In this document: one piece after another, positions 25,207-35,800 of the stretch
Numbering within the stretch: position 1 is the stretch's first letter
Layout: every line of letters starts with the position of its first letter
From: Dactylis glomerata
Lineage: Eukaryota > Streptophyta > Magnoliopsida > Poales > Poaceae
Assembly: GCA_007115705.1 (NCBI GenBank)
Contig: QXEO01000382.1
Location: 7,779,318 to 7,843,317 of the forward strand
Length of the DNA stretch: 64,000 nucleotides
Direction of reading: 5' to 3'
Made by a program: the position numbers and the translations under genes
Notes under the pieces: generated by a model
Database searches by the model: none
What the model was told of the DNA's origin: nothing
Seen by the model: only the letters and a program-made list of their open reading frames with translations

Positions 25207-26184
25207 TGATGGCGCCGGTGGATATATCGATCACCGACCAGTTGGGAACCCCAAGCGGAAGGTATGATGAGCACAATAGCATTTTTCCCTCAGTAAGAAA
25301 CCAAGGTTTTATCGTCCAGTAGGAGAAAGCCAAACTTAAGAAGGTGATGCTTGCTAGCCTAGTGACACTCCAACAAGGGCGCCGTTAACGATTCTTGTTA
25401 GCGCATCTTCAACTAGTAGCAATGCGGAACCTGCACACAACACAACCAAATACTTTGCTCCCAACTTACGATGAGGTTGTCAATCTCACCGGTTTGCTGT
25501 AAAGAAAGGTATGAGCATATCGAGTGGAAAGCAATAGTAGTATGCGAAAAAAGTAAACAGTGCAAGTAATAGTAAACATGTGATAGCAATGTAAAGGAAA
25601 TTTGGACCGGGGTCCACAGTTCACTAGTGGTGTCTCTCCATAAAATAAATAACATATGCTGGGTAAACAAATTACAGTTGGGCAATTGATAGAATAAAGA
25701 TAACGTGCATATGTCGCGAGAATCACTATGAGATTTACTCTGGGCATTACAACAAGATACATAGACCGCCATCCAACTGCATCTATGACTAATAATCCAC
25801 CCACGGGGATATCGTCCGAACACCCCATGAGTATTAAGTTGCGAACAACAGATAACTGCATTAAGCAAAGTGTGTAATGTAAACAAAGCATATGCCCTTG
25901 GACATAAGAATGTTGTTTTCTCCCTAGTGGCAATAGCACATCTACAACCTTAGAGGTTTCTGTCACCCCCCCAGATTAAATAGAGGCATGAACCCAACTA
26001 TCGAGCATAAATACCCCTCTTGGAGTCACTAGTATCTACTTGGCAAAGATAGCTACTAACAACGGAGAGCATGCAAGATCATAAACAACATAGAGATAAC
26101 ATAAGATATATGATTCAGCACATCAACTCACATAACACCAATATTCATCGGATCCCAACAAACACAACATGTAGAATTACATAA
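25207..26184 (-). repeat. Element III 5' LTR, left part
   Basis: Starts TGATGGCGCC at 25207 and matches the first 60% of the other Sabrina-like LTRs. It is cut at 26184 by the LINE insertion and continues at 32258. Confidence 0.88.
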
Positions 26185-26185
26185 G

Positions 26186-26769
26186 GTAAAGGTTGTTACA
26201 GATATGGTCACACAAAATCAGACTGTTGGAGGGTAAAAAAGACTTTTCACTGGGTTGTCAAAACATCCTCTCAGCCTGACAATTTCGATTCTCGCGCGAG
26301 ACATAAAGAGCCTCTGTCTGAAGATTTCGATACTTCCCAAAGAAGAAAAATCTCCTCTTCCTCCACGTCCCAGCTGCCAGGTGTTCCCATGGCGAACTTT
26401 CCTGTTGATCCGCACAGGTTCGTTCCACATGGCTTCGACATCCTGGAGCCTTGGGGAGTGCACCGGTAAGATCCACTGTAAAGGTTGTTACAGATATGGT
26501 CACGCAAAATCAGACTGTTGGAGGGTAAAAAAGACTTTTCACTGGGTTGTCAAAACATCCTCTCAGCCTGACAATTTCGATTCTCGCGCGAGACATAAAG
26601 AGCCTCTATCCGGAGATTTTGATACTTCCCAAAGAAGAAAAATCTCCTCTTCCTCCACGTCCCAGCCGCCAGGTCTTCCCATGGCGAACTTTCCTGTTGA
26701 TCCACACAGGTTTGTTCCGCATGGCTTCGACATCCTGGAGCCTTGGGGAGCACAAGATCATCCGGTGAG
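26186..26769 (+). repeat. 292-bp tandem duplication at the LINE 5' end
   Basis: The sequence starting GTAAAGGTTGTTACAG at 26186 restarts at 26478 and both copies run to CCTTGGGGAG. They differ at only a few positions. The unit is not a multiple of three, so only the second copy is in frame with the rest of ORF1. Confidence 0.85.
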
Positions 26770-28274
26770 GATGTACCTCACTACTACTGTTGCGCCGCCG
26801 AAGCAACATGAATCATGGGCTAGAGCTCAAGTAGATCCAAGACCTGAAGGAGAAGACATAGATCAAGTTCTTAATCAGGTACATGATCATATCTAGCAGA
26901 ATCTGCACTGGGATGTTATCAGTTTCGCGGAGAGTGCGGTCGGCATTGGACTGTTTAGGATGCATGATAGTATCACTAGAGATCTTCTCGTCGCTCAGCC
27001 AGCCCTCAATATCGGCCATGGTCGCACTCTGACCTTTGTTCGTCATGATGAAGGAGCAAATTTTCGCTCCACTGTGTACACTCGTCTGAGCTGGATTATG
27101 CTTCTGGATCTCCCATTGGATTATCGCAACGAGGAATTTCTTCGTGAGGCATTTGCCAAATTTGGGAAGATGCGTGGCTGGATCAGAGATGACCCTGAGA
27201 CTGCTCCTACCTTGGTTAGGTGCGCTTACACTAGCACAGGTGATATTCCCAGGTCCCTTGTGATTCGAGAGCCACAGTGCTATGGAGGTACTATTGTTTC
27301 CTGGACTGTGCCTGTATACATTCTGTCCAGTGAGCCTGCTGATGTCCTACTTGGTGATGAGTCTCCTGAACCAGACAATGGCAATCCGCACCCTCAGTTC
27401 TTTGTGGGGCCAATTCCACCAGCTGGCAACTGGGTCCCTCCTGTTGATAATCAGTGGGGAGAATGGGATGCTGAGGCAGGGGAAGAAAATGTCCCAGATC
27501 ATGTCATGGAAGACCCTGTTCAGCATCAAGTCCAGATACAGTCTTCTATCACCTTTCAACTGTCAGATGCTTCCACTTCCTCGGTTCGTTTTATTCCTAC
27601 TAATGGTCATGTTCAGGGGATTGTGGTGCAGCCAGCTGCTCCAGCTCGTGTGACTGAATTCATTCAGATTGAGGATATTGATACTGACAATGATGATTTT
27701 GCTCCTGAACCAGAACAGTTTGTTGCTGATCAGACTCTGGTTCCAAATCCACTAGCCATTGTTCCTTATGTTCCTCCTTTGTTCATCACTCTTATTGACA
27801 AACTTGGGGGCCTTGATAACCATTTCCCTGATCCTAAGCCAGCTGATGTTGCTGTCACCTTGGAGACTGACAAGGACCTTTCAACCAAGAGGACTAGATT
27901 TTGGGTCTGAAAGTGACCTTCAGGATGTCCTCTTTGTTCCACCTCTCCTGGTTTCAACTCCCAACAAAAAGGTGGCCAAAAGGGCAAAGGAAACACCTGC
28001 TTCAGAGATATCTGTTAGAAGGAGTACAAGAAACTCTGTGAAGAAAGATGGGTATAAGCTGGAACCCATGAGAGACAAGGTTACTCCAAAGAAGAAGCCA
28101 AAGAGTTCCAAGCCAAGGGTGCCCAAGACTGATGCCAGTGTGCCTCCTCCTACCCCTGTGGCAATAATTAGGAAGGTTGGAGAGAATCTGGAGATTCCTG
28201 CAGAAGAGATGACTGTGGAGAAGCTTATGGCTGATCCTGTTCAAGGCAAGAGCAAGAAGGTTCCAAATGAATAA
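26463..28274 (+). pseudogene. LINE ORF1 (zinc-knuckle RNA-binding protein), broken and 5' truncated
   Basis: The frame enters from the duplicated start with a CCHC knuckle (CKGCYRYGHAKSDC). It continues through a Pro/Ser-rich linker to TAG at 26894-26896, then in the same frame from 26897 to 27910. That part includes an RRM-like segment (RTLTFVRHDEGANFRSTVYTR ... EEFLREAFAKFGKMRGWI) typical of the ORF1 nucleic-acid-binding region in plant L1s. A one-base shift near 27880-27910 moves the frame to the stretch ending at 28274, which is Lys/Pro-rich and basic (KKPKSSKPRVPK). ORF1 proteins coat LINE RNA and assist reverse transcription. The true N terminus is missing. Confidence 0.75.
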
Positions 28275-28528
28275 GCAAGATCATGCAGCTTATTTTGGCC
28301 CTATATTGGGCATCTGGCCTCCTCTCTTTATGGTGGCATCTTTAATATTATATTATCATGTGAATTTGTGTGGAACCTTTTATTATGTGTGCTCTATGTG
28401 CAAGACCTTTTATTATATTATTATGAGTCATGTTATGTATGATGTGATGGTGCATGATGGATTTTGCTGGCCAATTATGGGAAGGCATGTTTATACATTG
28501 CCTTATTTGTTATTCTATCATTGTTTCC

Positions 28529-31500
28529 ATGGATAATACACCCAATTGGCTCATGGACTGGATGGCCCTTGACTAGAATGTGAGGGGGCTTAATGATAAG
28601 GACAAAAGGCTAGCTGTCTATAATAAAATTGAGGAGAGCAATTGTTCAGTGGTTTGTCTTCAGGAAACTAAATGTCATTCCTTTGATCACTCTTTCATCA
28701 GGAGCTTTTGTCCAAAGAGATTTGACAGATTTGTTTTCTCTCCTTCTATTGGTGCCTCTGGTGGAATTATTGTGCTTTGGAATAGTTCTATTTTTAGTGG
28801 AGAGGTCCTGGAAATTCATAGATCTGCAGTTAGAATCAAATTTTCTTCTGCACATAATAATCAGCCTTGGCAGCTGGTTTGTGTTTATGGTCCTTGCTCT
28901 GGTCCTGAGAGGGACATTTTTGTTCAATGGTTGCATGATTTGGACATTCCCTTGCATGATAACTGGCTTTTGTTGGGAGATTTCAATTTCATGAGGTCTG
29001 TTGAAAATAGGAACAAGCCTAGGGCTGACATGAATGATATTTTTCTGTTCAATGAAATCATTAGTCATCTTGGCCTCATTGAATTACCTTTAAAAGGTAG
29101 ATCTTTTACTTGGTCAAATATGCAGGATTCTCCTCTTCTTCAGCAGTTTGATTGGTTTTTTACAAGCTGCCAGTGGACCCTATCCTTTCCTGATACTGTG
29201 GTACACCCACTTGCCAAAAACACTTCGGACCATGTCCCTTGTGTAGTTAAAATCAAAACCACTATTCCCAAGGCTAAGATTTTTAGGTTTGAAAGTCACT
29301 GGGTGCAGCAGCCTGGTTTTTTGGAATTAGTGGAGAGAGTACGGAATGTGCCTGTAAGAGCCAAATCTTCTTCTGGCATTATTACTGCCAAGCTTAAAAA
29401 TCTAAGATATGAGCTCAAAAGATGGGGAAAATCTCTTTCTCATTTTAAAGATCTTGTAGCCAAATGCAATCATGTGATTTTTCTTCTTGATCAGATTGAA
29501 GATGCTAGATATTTGAGTAGACCTGAGTTTAACTTCAGGAATATTGTTAAAAGTCACCTAAAACACCTGCTTCCGGTGCAATCTGACTACTGGAAGAGTA
29601 GATGCACTGTTAGGTGGTTTAAGTTGGGTGGAGAAAATACAAAGTTCTTTCATTCCAAAGCCACAGAGAGATATAGACAAAACAAGATTGCTGAAATCAA
29701 GGATGATGATGGGAATGTTCTGGTAGATCATAATGAGAAGGCTAATGCCTTTTGGCTCAGCTACAAAGGAAGAATGGGGGTGTGTATTCCTACTGCCACC
29801 CCATTTCATCTTGAGGAGATTATTTCACCTTGCTCTGATTTGTCTTCTCTGGTGGAACCTTTTTCTGAAGAGGAAATTTCAAATATTGTCAAATTCATGA
29901 AGCCTGATAGAGCTCCTGGCCCTGATGGCTTTAATGGGCTTTTCCTCAAGAAATGTTGGCATATTGTCAAGAAAGAATTTATTCAGCTTTGTAATGACTT
30001 CCATGCTGGCAAGGGGCAGTTGCAGAGTATAAATGGTTCCTACATTACTCTTGTCCCTAAGAAGAACTCCCCTGAAACTGTTAATGACTTAAGGCCTATT
30101 TCTTTAGCAAATACTTGTCTGAAATTCCTTACTAAGTTGGCTGCTAATAGAATGCAAGATATCATTAGTTCTACTATTCATGCCAATCAGTATGGATTCA
30201 TAAGGGGGAGAACAATCCAGGACTGTCTTGCTTGGGCTTTTGAGTATTTGTTCCAGTCTCAGCAGTCTAAGAGGAAAATTGTGGTGCTCAAGATTGATTT
30301 TGAGAAGGCATTTGATACTCTTGACCATGAGGCCATTATCTAGGTTATGAGAGCAAAAGGTTTCCCTGAGCTCTTCTTGAAATGGATTAAAGAGGTGCTC
30401 TCCTCTGGATCCTCTTCTATCTTGCTGAATGGGGTACCTGATAAGTCTTTCCTCTGTAAGAGAGGTGTCATACAAGGGGATCCCCTCTCTCCTCTGCTGT
30501 TTGTACAAGGGTCTGATCTACTCCAAACTCTTGTGAACACTGCATATCAAAATGGCCTTCTCTCATTACCCATTCCAGTTGGATCTAATTTTCCAATCAT
30601 CTAGTATGCAGATGATACAATAATAGTGCTTCCTGCTAATCCTGCTCAGCGGCAGGTGTTCAAAGGGATCCTGGAACAATATGCTGCATTCACTGGGCTG
30701 AAGGTTAATTATCACAAATCTTCTTTAATTCCAATTAACCTCTCCCAGGAAGAGTCTGAAATTCTGGCACATGGGTTTAATTGTCAATTGGGTTCAATGC
30801 CCTTTACCTATCTTGACTTACCAATGGGAACAACAAAGCCTTTCATTAGGGACATGCCTCCCCTTATTGATAGAGTTGAAAGAAGATTGTCAGCTGTTTC
30901 TTCTTTTCTGTCATATGGAGATAGGCTGGTCCTTGTTAATTCTGTGTTATCATCTCTGCCCACTCATTACATGCTCACCTTGAGACTTCCTCCTGGTATA
31001 ATTGCTGTTCTGGATAGGGCAAGAAGGCATTGCTTATGGAGAAGAAAAGATAAGCATAAAGTCAACTCTTTGGCTGCTTGGGATATGGTGTGTAAACCAA
31101 AGAATAAAGGTGGGCTTGGTATAATTAACCTACAAATTCATAATTCTGCTTTGCTTCTTAAGCATCTGCACAAATTTTATAATCATGAGGACATTCCTTG
31201 GGTTCATCTAGTCAGAGATGCATATTACTATCAGTCTGTTCCTCATGCTGTGGTACTCTCTGGTTCTTTCTGGTGGAGAAATGTGATAAGTCTCTCCGAG
31301 GAGTATAGTTCCATTACTTCGGTCTCTATTGGCAATGGAAATTCTACTCTTTTTTTGTCAGACTTATGGAAAGAAGAAGTCCTTGATGCCAAATTCTCAA
31401 GGCTTTTTTCTTTTGCCAAAGATAAGTTGCAGTCTGTCAAAGAGTTTGCCCACAAGGATTCCATCCTGGATAATTTTCACTTGCCTTTATCTGTGGAAGC

Positions 31501-32131
31501 TCGTGCTGAATTATCTATCTTAATGAACCTGCTTGGTGATTCTTAGCTCACTGAGCCTGTCAATGACTCATGGGTTTTCAAGCTGGGGGTGGCTGGTTTT
31601 AGACCTTCCAAGGTGTATAAGTATGCTTTCAATCATCTGGAGGCAAATCAGCCTCCTTGTTGGATATGGAAAAGCAAATGCAACTCGAAGCATAAGTTTT
31701 TTGCCTGGCTGGTGCTACAGGATAGAATCAACACAAAAGATATGCTTCTTAGGAGACACTGGCATGTCACTAATAATCATAATTGCATTCTTTGCCATGA
31801 GGTCACTCTTGAAGACTGGAGGCATCTATTTTTCAATTGCACTTTCAGTACCAGGATATGGAATTATTTGCAGATTTCATGGATACCTGGTAGTCATATG
31901 GCTTCCATCATGGCTGCCAAGAAATCTTTCTTGGTTCCTTGCTTCATTGAAATTGTTGTACTAACTTGTTGGTGTATTTGGAAGAAAAGGAATGCTTGGA
32001 TTTTCAAAAATATCAGGCCAACGTTTAGAGGTTGGAAATCTAGTTTTGTTTATGAGGTCACCATGCTTAAGCATAGGGTGAAAGATTGTATAGCTACTGA
32101 CATAGTTTCTTGGCTTGATAGTCTTCCTTAG
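28529..32131 (+). pseudogene. LINE ORF2 (APE endonuclease, reverse transcriptase, zf-RVT), four amber codons
   Basis: A frame of 1,201 codons from ATG at 28529 stays open except for TAG at 28574, 30341, 30602 and 31544. The N-terminal endonuclease has NVRGLND, VVCLQETKC, GDFNF and SDHVP. The RT has APGPDGFNGLF, LRPISLANTCLKFLTKL, FIRGRTIQD, LKIDFEKAFDTLDHEA and the catalytic YADD immediately after the 30602 amber. The C-terminal zf-RVT reads CILCHEVTLEDWRHLFFNC. Known family role: nick the target and copy the LINE RNA at the nick. There are no frameshifts, so decay is by point mutation only. 28275-28528 is the inter-ORF spacer. Confidence 0.9.
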
Positions 32132-32257
32132 GTGTTCTTCTTTTACTTCATGTAAATAGTTGTACATAAACTTTGTATATTCTTTTGAATAAAGGGGAGA
32201 AAATGGCTGTGGGGGCTTCCCTCACAGTAGAAAGGTTTCAAAAAAAGAATTACATAA

Positions 32258-32921
32258 CGGTGATCTCGATCATGTAAGGCAGCTCACGAGATCTAAACAT
32301 GAAGCACATGGTGGAGAAGACAACCATCTAGCGACTGCTATGGACCCATAGTCCAAGGTAGACTACTCACTCATTGCGCCGGAGGCAAGCATGGCGATGA
32401 AGAAGACCTCCGGTGGCGATTCCCCTCTCCGGCAGGGTGCCGGGAAGAGCTTCTAGACCCTCCCGATCTCAGGTCGACGACGGCGGCGGATCGCGATGTG
32501 TTTCTGGAAAATTGATCGGGCTTTAGGTTTTTCCCGTCGGGGGTCTTTATAGGCGAAGGGGCAGTGTCAGAGGTGGACCAGGGTGGTCTCACCCATAGGG
32601 GGCGCGGGCCAGGGGCAGGCCGCGCCGCCCTATGGTGAGGCCAGCCTCTGGCTCGGCTTCGACTCCTCTTCGGTGTTCTGGAAGCTTCGTTTAATATCTG
32701 GATGTTCAGCTTTTATTTCATCCAATTCCGAGAATATTTCCTGTGTAACTTATCTGAAACACAAAACAACAGAAAATAGGGAACTGACACTGTGGCATCT
32801 TGTTAATAGGTTAGTTCCGGAAAATGCATAAAAACGCCACGAAGTGTAACGAAACACTAAGCAAATGGTGTAAAAACATGCACAGAGCATCAAAAATTAT
32901 AGATACATTTGAGACGTATCA
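32258..32921 (-). repeat. Element III 5' LTR, right part
   Basis: Continues the LTR after the LINE and ends GAGACGTATCA at 32921 (LTR start on the minus strand). A TATA box TATAAAG lies at 32545-32551. The next five bases, TAACC (32922-32926), are the likely target duplication; its partner is outside the window. Confidence 0.88.
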
Positions 32922-33406
32922 TAACCTTTGGCTTTAAATTTAGTAGTGATATGACATATAAAGATTTACAAGTAATTTCATAAAAATAGTGCAAAGGCAT
33001 GAGCAAGAGTGAACTTGCCTGTTTAATTGCAAGATTATGCAAGTCAAGGTCTTCGATAGAAAGAAATTCCAAATCTGAAATAGCATCATCATCCAGTAAG
33101 GATGATGTTAGAAAATTGCAGCATGACATGCATAATATATGCTATGGATCGCTGTAAGCGTAACCTAATTCCGATGATTTGTTGTTATTGAGTTGTGATG
33201 AGTTCTTAGATATGTGTTGCACTTTTAAGTTCAAGTGCACACACACAAGGTTGTTGAGGGTTTTAGGTTAACTTATTGTTCGCTACAAGTAAATGAATAA
33301 AGCTAGAACATAAACCACTGCCTTCTAGTTTACCATGACTGGTGGTCATTGCAAAAGACTAGTAATAAGGTGAGGACTTGAAAGTAACACTTTTAAGTTG
33401 TAGCAT
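32922..33406 (-). repeat. LTR IV, left part: old Tekay-type long LTR
   Basis: Diverged homologue of 56703-57190 in LTR VII. Shared tracts include GAGCAAGAGTGAACTTGCC, ATGATGTTAGAAA and CCGATGATTTGTT. It is cut on the left by element III and on the right by element V, and resumes at 40364. Confidence 0.7.
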
Positions 33407-35020
33407 TGATACGTCTCAAATGTATCTATAATTTTTGATGCTCCATGCTTGTTTATACACCATTTGCTTTGTGTTTTGTTACACTTCGTGGCGTTTTTAT
33501 GCATTTTCCAGAACTAACCTATTAACAAGATGCCACAGTGCCAGTTCCATGTTTTCTGCTGTTTTTGTGTTTCAGAAAAGTTACACATGAAATATTCTCA
33601 GAATTGGACGAAACAAAAGCCGAACCTCCTATTTTTACCAAAGCTTCGCGAAGACCGGAGATGAGACGGAGGGAGGACAGGGGCCAGCCTCACCATATGG
33701 TGGCACGGCCCAGCCCCTGGCCGTGCCACCACATGGTGAGACCGCCTGGTCCACCCTCTGACGCTGCCCTTTTGCCTATAAAATCGCCTCGACGGGAAAA
33801 ACCTACACGACGGATCGCTTTTCCTCAAAACATACTGCAAGCCGCTGCCGTTGTCGAAGCGAGATCGGGAGGATCCAGGAGCTCTTCTCGGCACCCTGCC
33901 GGAGGCCTTCTCCACCACCATGGTCGCCTCCGGAGTGATGTGTGAGTAGACTACCTTGGACTATGGGTCCATAGCAGTAGCTAGATGGTTGTCTCCTCCA
34001 TCATGTGCTTCATGTTTAGATCTTGTGAGCTGTCCTACATGATCAAGATCATCATTGTGTAATCATACATGTTGTGTTTGTTGGGATCCGATGAGTATTG
34101 GTACTATGTCAAGTTGATGTGCTGAATATATATCTTTATGTTATCTCTATGTTATTTATGATCTTGCATGCTCTCCGTTGCTAGTAGATATCTTGGCCGA
34201 GTAGATGCTAGTGACTCCAAGAGGGAGTATTTATGCTCGATAGTTGGGTTCATGCCTCTAGTAATCTGGGGGAGTGACAGATACCTCTAAGGTTGTAGAT
34301 GTGTTGTTGCCACTAGGGAGAAAACAACATTCTTGTGTCTAAGGACATTTGCTTTATTTACTTTACGCACTTTGCTTAATGCAGTTATCCGTTGTTCAAA
34401 ACTTAATACTCAAGGGGTACTCGGACGACTCCCCCCGAGTGGATTATTAGTCATAGATGCAGTTGGATTACTGTCTATGTATTTTGTCGTAATGCCCAGA
34501 GTGAATCTCATAGTGATCCTCATGACATATGTACGTTATCTTTATTCTATCAATTGCCGAACTGTAATTTGCTTACCAGCATGATGTTATTTATCTTATG
34601 GAGGGACACCACTAGTGAACTGTGGACCCCGGTCCAATTTCCTTTACATTGCTATACCATTTTACTTTTACTCGCACTATTTACTTTTACTTGCATACTA
34701 TTATCCTTTTATCACTCGATACGCTCAATCCTTTGTTTACAACAAACCGGTGAGATTGACAACCTCATCGTAAGTTGGGAGCAAAGTTCTTGGTTGTGTT
34801 GTGTGCAGGTTTCACATTGCTTCTAGGTGAAGATGCACCAGCAATATTTCTGGCGCCATTGTCTGGAGTGTCACGAAGCTAGCAAGCATCCCCTTCTGAA
34901 GTTTGGCTTTCTCCTACTGGTTCGATAAACCTTGGTTTCACAACTGGGGGAAGACTTGCTGTTGTGCTCATCATACCTTCCTCTTGGGGTTCCCAACGAG
35001 CTATTACTTACAAGCCATCA
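33407..35020 (+). repeat. Element V 5' LTR (1614 bp)
   Basis: Starts TGATACGTCTC and ends GCCATCA. It contains TATAAAATC at 33777. It matches 38732-40363. Confidence 0.9.
33777..33783 (+). promoter_or_regulatory. LTR TATA box (element V, 5' LTR)
   Basis: TATAAAA about 370 bp into the LTR, at the same place as in the other Sabrina-like LTRs. Confidence 0.6.
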
Positions 35021-35206
35021 ATGAGTTTTCTGGCGCCGTTGCCGGAGAGGAAGAAGATTTTTGCAAGGGGAGTCTCTCACGCACAATCTTATACTTTGTT
35101 TTTGTTTTGCTTTATTTTACTTTTGCTTGCATCTTTTTATCAAAAATACAAAAAAAATTAGTTCCCTTCATAGATTGCATTCCGTTACTTTTACCTTTAG
35201 TTCATT
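35021..35206 (+). other. Element V leader with tRNA-Asp primer site (35031-35048)
   Basis: TGGCGCCGTTGCCGGAGA has one mismatch to the tRNA-Asp complement. A T-rich leader like those of elements I, III and VI follows, up to the ATG. Confidence 0.82.
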
Positions 35207-35800
35207 ATGTTGTTCCCTAAGTATGCTTTGGAGGACCTTACAATAGGTAGTGGTTCTATTATTGGGAAATGTAACATTGAGGAGTTCTTTAATCATATTA
35301 GTATGCATAAAGATGTTGAGGATAGATCTTTGGCTGAGCTCGATCCTAGTTATGAAGTTGCTGCTGCTTATTTAGTTCACATGTTGGAGGCTAGGTTTGT
35401 TAACCTTAATCCTTTTATGCAACAAATGTTTCTTAAGCTTCATGATATCGAAGACTCCGAAAAGAAAGATTTTATTTTGGAGACTTTGCGTAGAGAATTT
35501 AGAGATGTTGCTATTGAAGCTAGGAAAGTTTTTGAGCGTTTTAATATGCTTGGCTCACCTGTTAATGTTGTTGGTACAACCAAAGAAGACATCAAAGTAC
35601 CAATTCCTTGCAAACTTGTAGAATTGAATGAAGCTTTGGAAAAGAATTTTGATTGGATTTGCCCTGAAAATCTTTTTGATGAAAGGAGTGAACCAAAGAG
35701 TGTTCACAAGGGGTCTTCAAGAACTTATTTGGATGCAATACAATGCCTTGTTGAAAATACTTCTGCAATTGATTTTAATGCCTCCTTTGATAATACTTGA
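35207..35800 (+). CDS. Intact 197-residue cassette protein of element V, unknown family
   Basis: An open frame of 198 codons starts ATGTTGTTCCC right where gag starts in element I. I do not recognise a domain. It is acidic and mainly helical in appearance: an N-terminal segment (LEDLTIGSGSIIGK), a helix-rich middle (IEEFFNHISMHKDVEDRS, YLVHMLEARFVNLNP, MFLKLHDIEDSEKKDF), a basic helix (RREFRDVAIEARKVFERF), and a C-terminal part with WICPENLF and FNASFDNT-stop. The same protein, broken, is in element III, so it is a family-level cassette rather than a chance frame. It replaces gag-protease in position. It could be a highly diverged gag-like packaging protein or a captured host segment; no signal peptide or membrane segment is evident. 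The frame is intact although nothing else in the copy codes. Confidence 0.8.
   Translation: MLFPKYALEDLTIGSGSIIGKCNIEEFFNHISMHKDVEDRSLAELDPSYEVAAAYLVHMLEARFVNLNPFMQQMFLKLHDIEDSEKKDFILETLRREFRDVAIEARKVFERFNMLGSPVNVVGTTKEDIKVPIPCKLVELNEALEKNFDWICPENLFDERSEPKSVHKGSSRTYLDAIQCLVENTSAIDFNASFDNT

Larger units (their letters stand above)
26185..32245 (+). mobile_element. L1-type LINE, 5' truncated, inserted in the LTR of element III
   Basis: A 12-bp target duplication AGAATTACATAA flanks it exactly (26173-26184 and 32246-32257). The copy ends in a short A run just after 32238, preceded by GAATAAAGG as a polyadenylation signal at about 32188. It codes a zinc-knuckle ORF1 and an APE-endonuclease/RT ORF2 with a C-terminal zf-RVT. 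It begins inside ORF1, so it is 5' truncated, and its start is tandemly duplicated. Rejoining the flanks restores a continuous LTR. Confidence 0.92.
23299..32921 (-). mobile_element. Element III: Sabrina-like LTR retrotransposon, interrupted by element II and a LINE
   Basis: Present are a truncated trailer (23299-24435), a broken 197-residue-type ORF (24436-25027), a leader with a perfect tRNA-Asp primer site (25179-25196), and a 5' LTR of about 1.64 kb split by the LINE (25207-26184 plus 32258-32921). The 3' LTR lies left of the window because element II is inserted in the trailer. The trailer has lost several hundred bases relative to element I (junction near 23700). It is inserted in LTR IV, whose sequence resumes at 32922. 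Confidence 0.85.

Noticed and set aside
28646..29068. 140-codon ORF antisense to LINE ORF2
   Set aside because: Shadow of the endonuclease domain, which has clear motifs on the plus strand.
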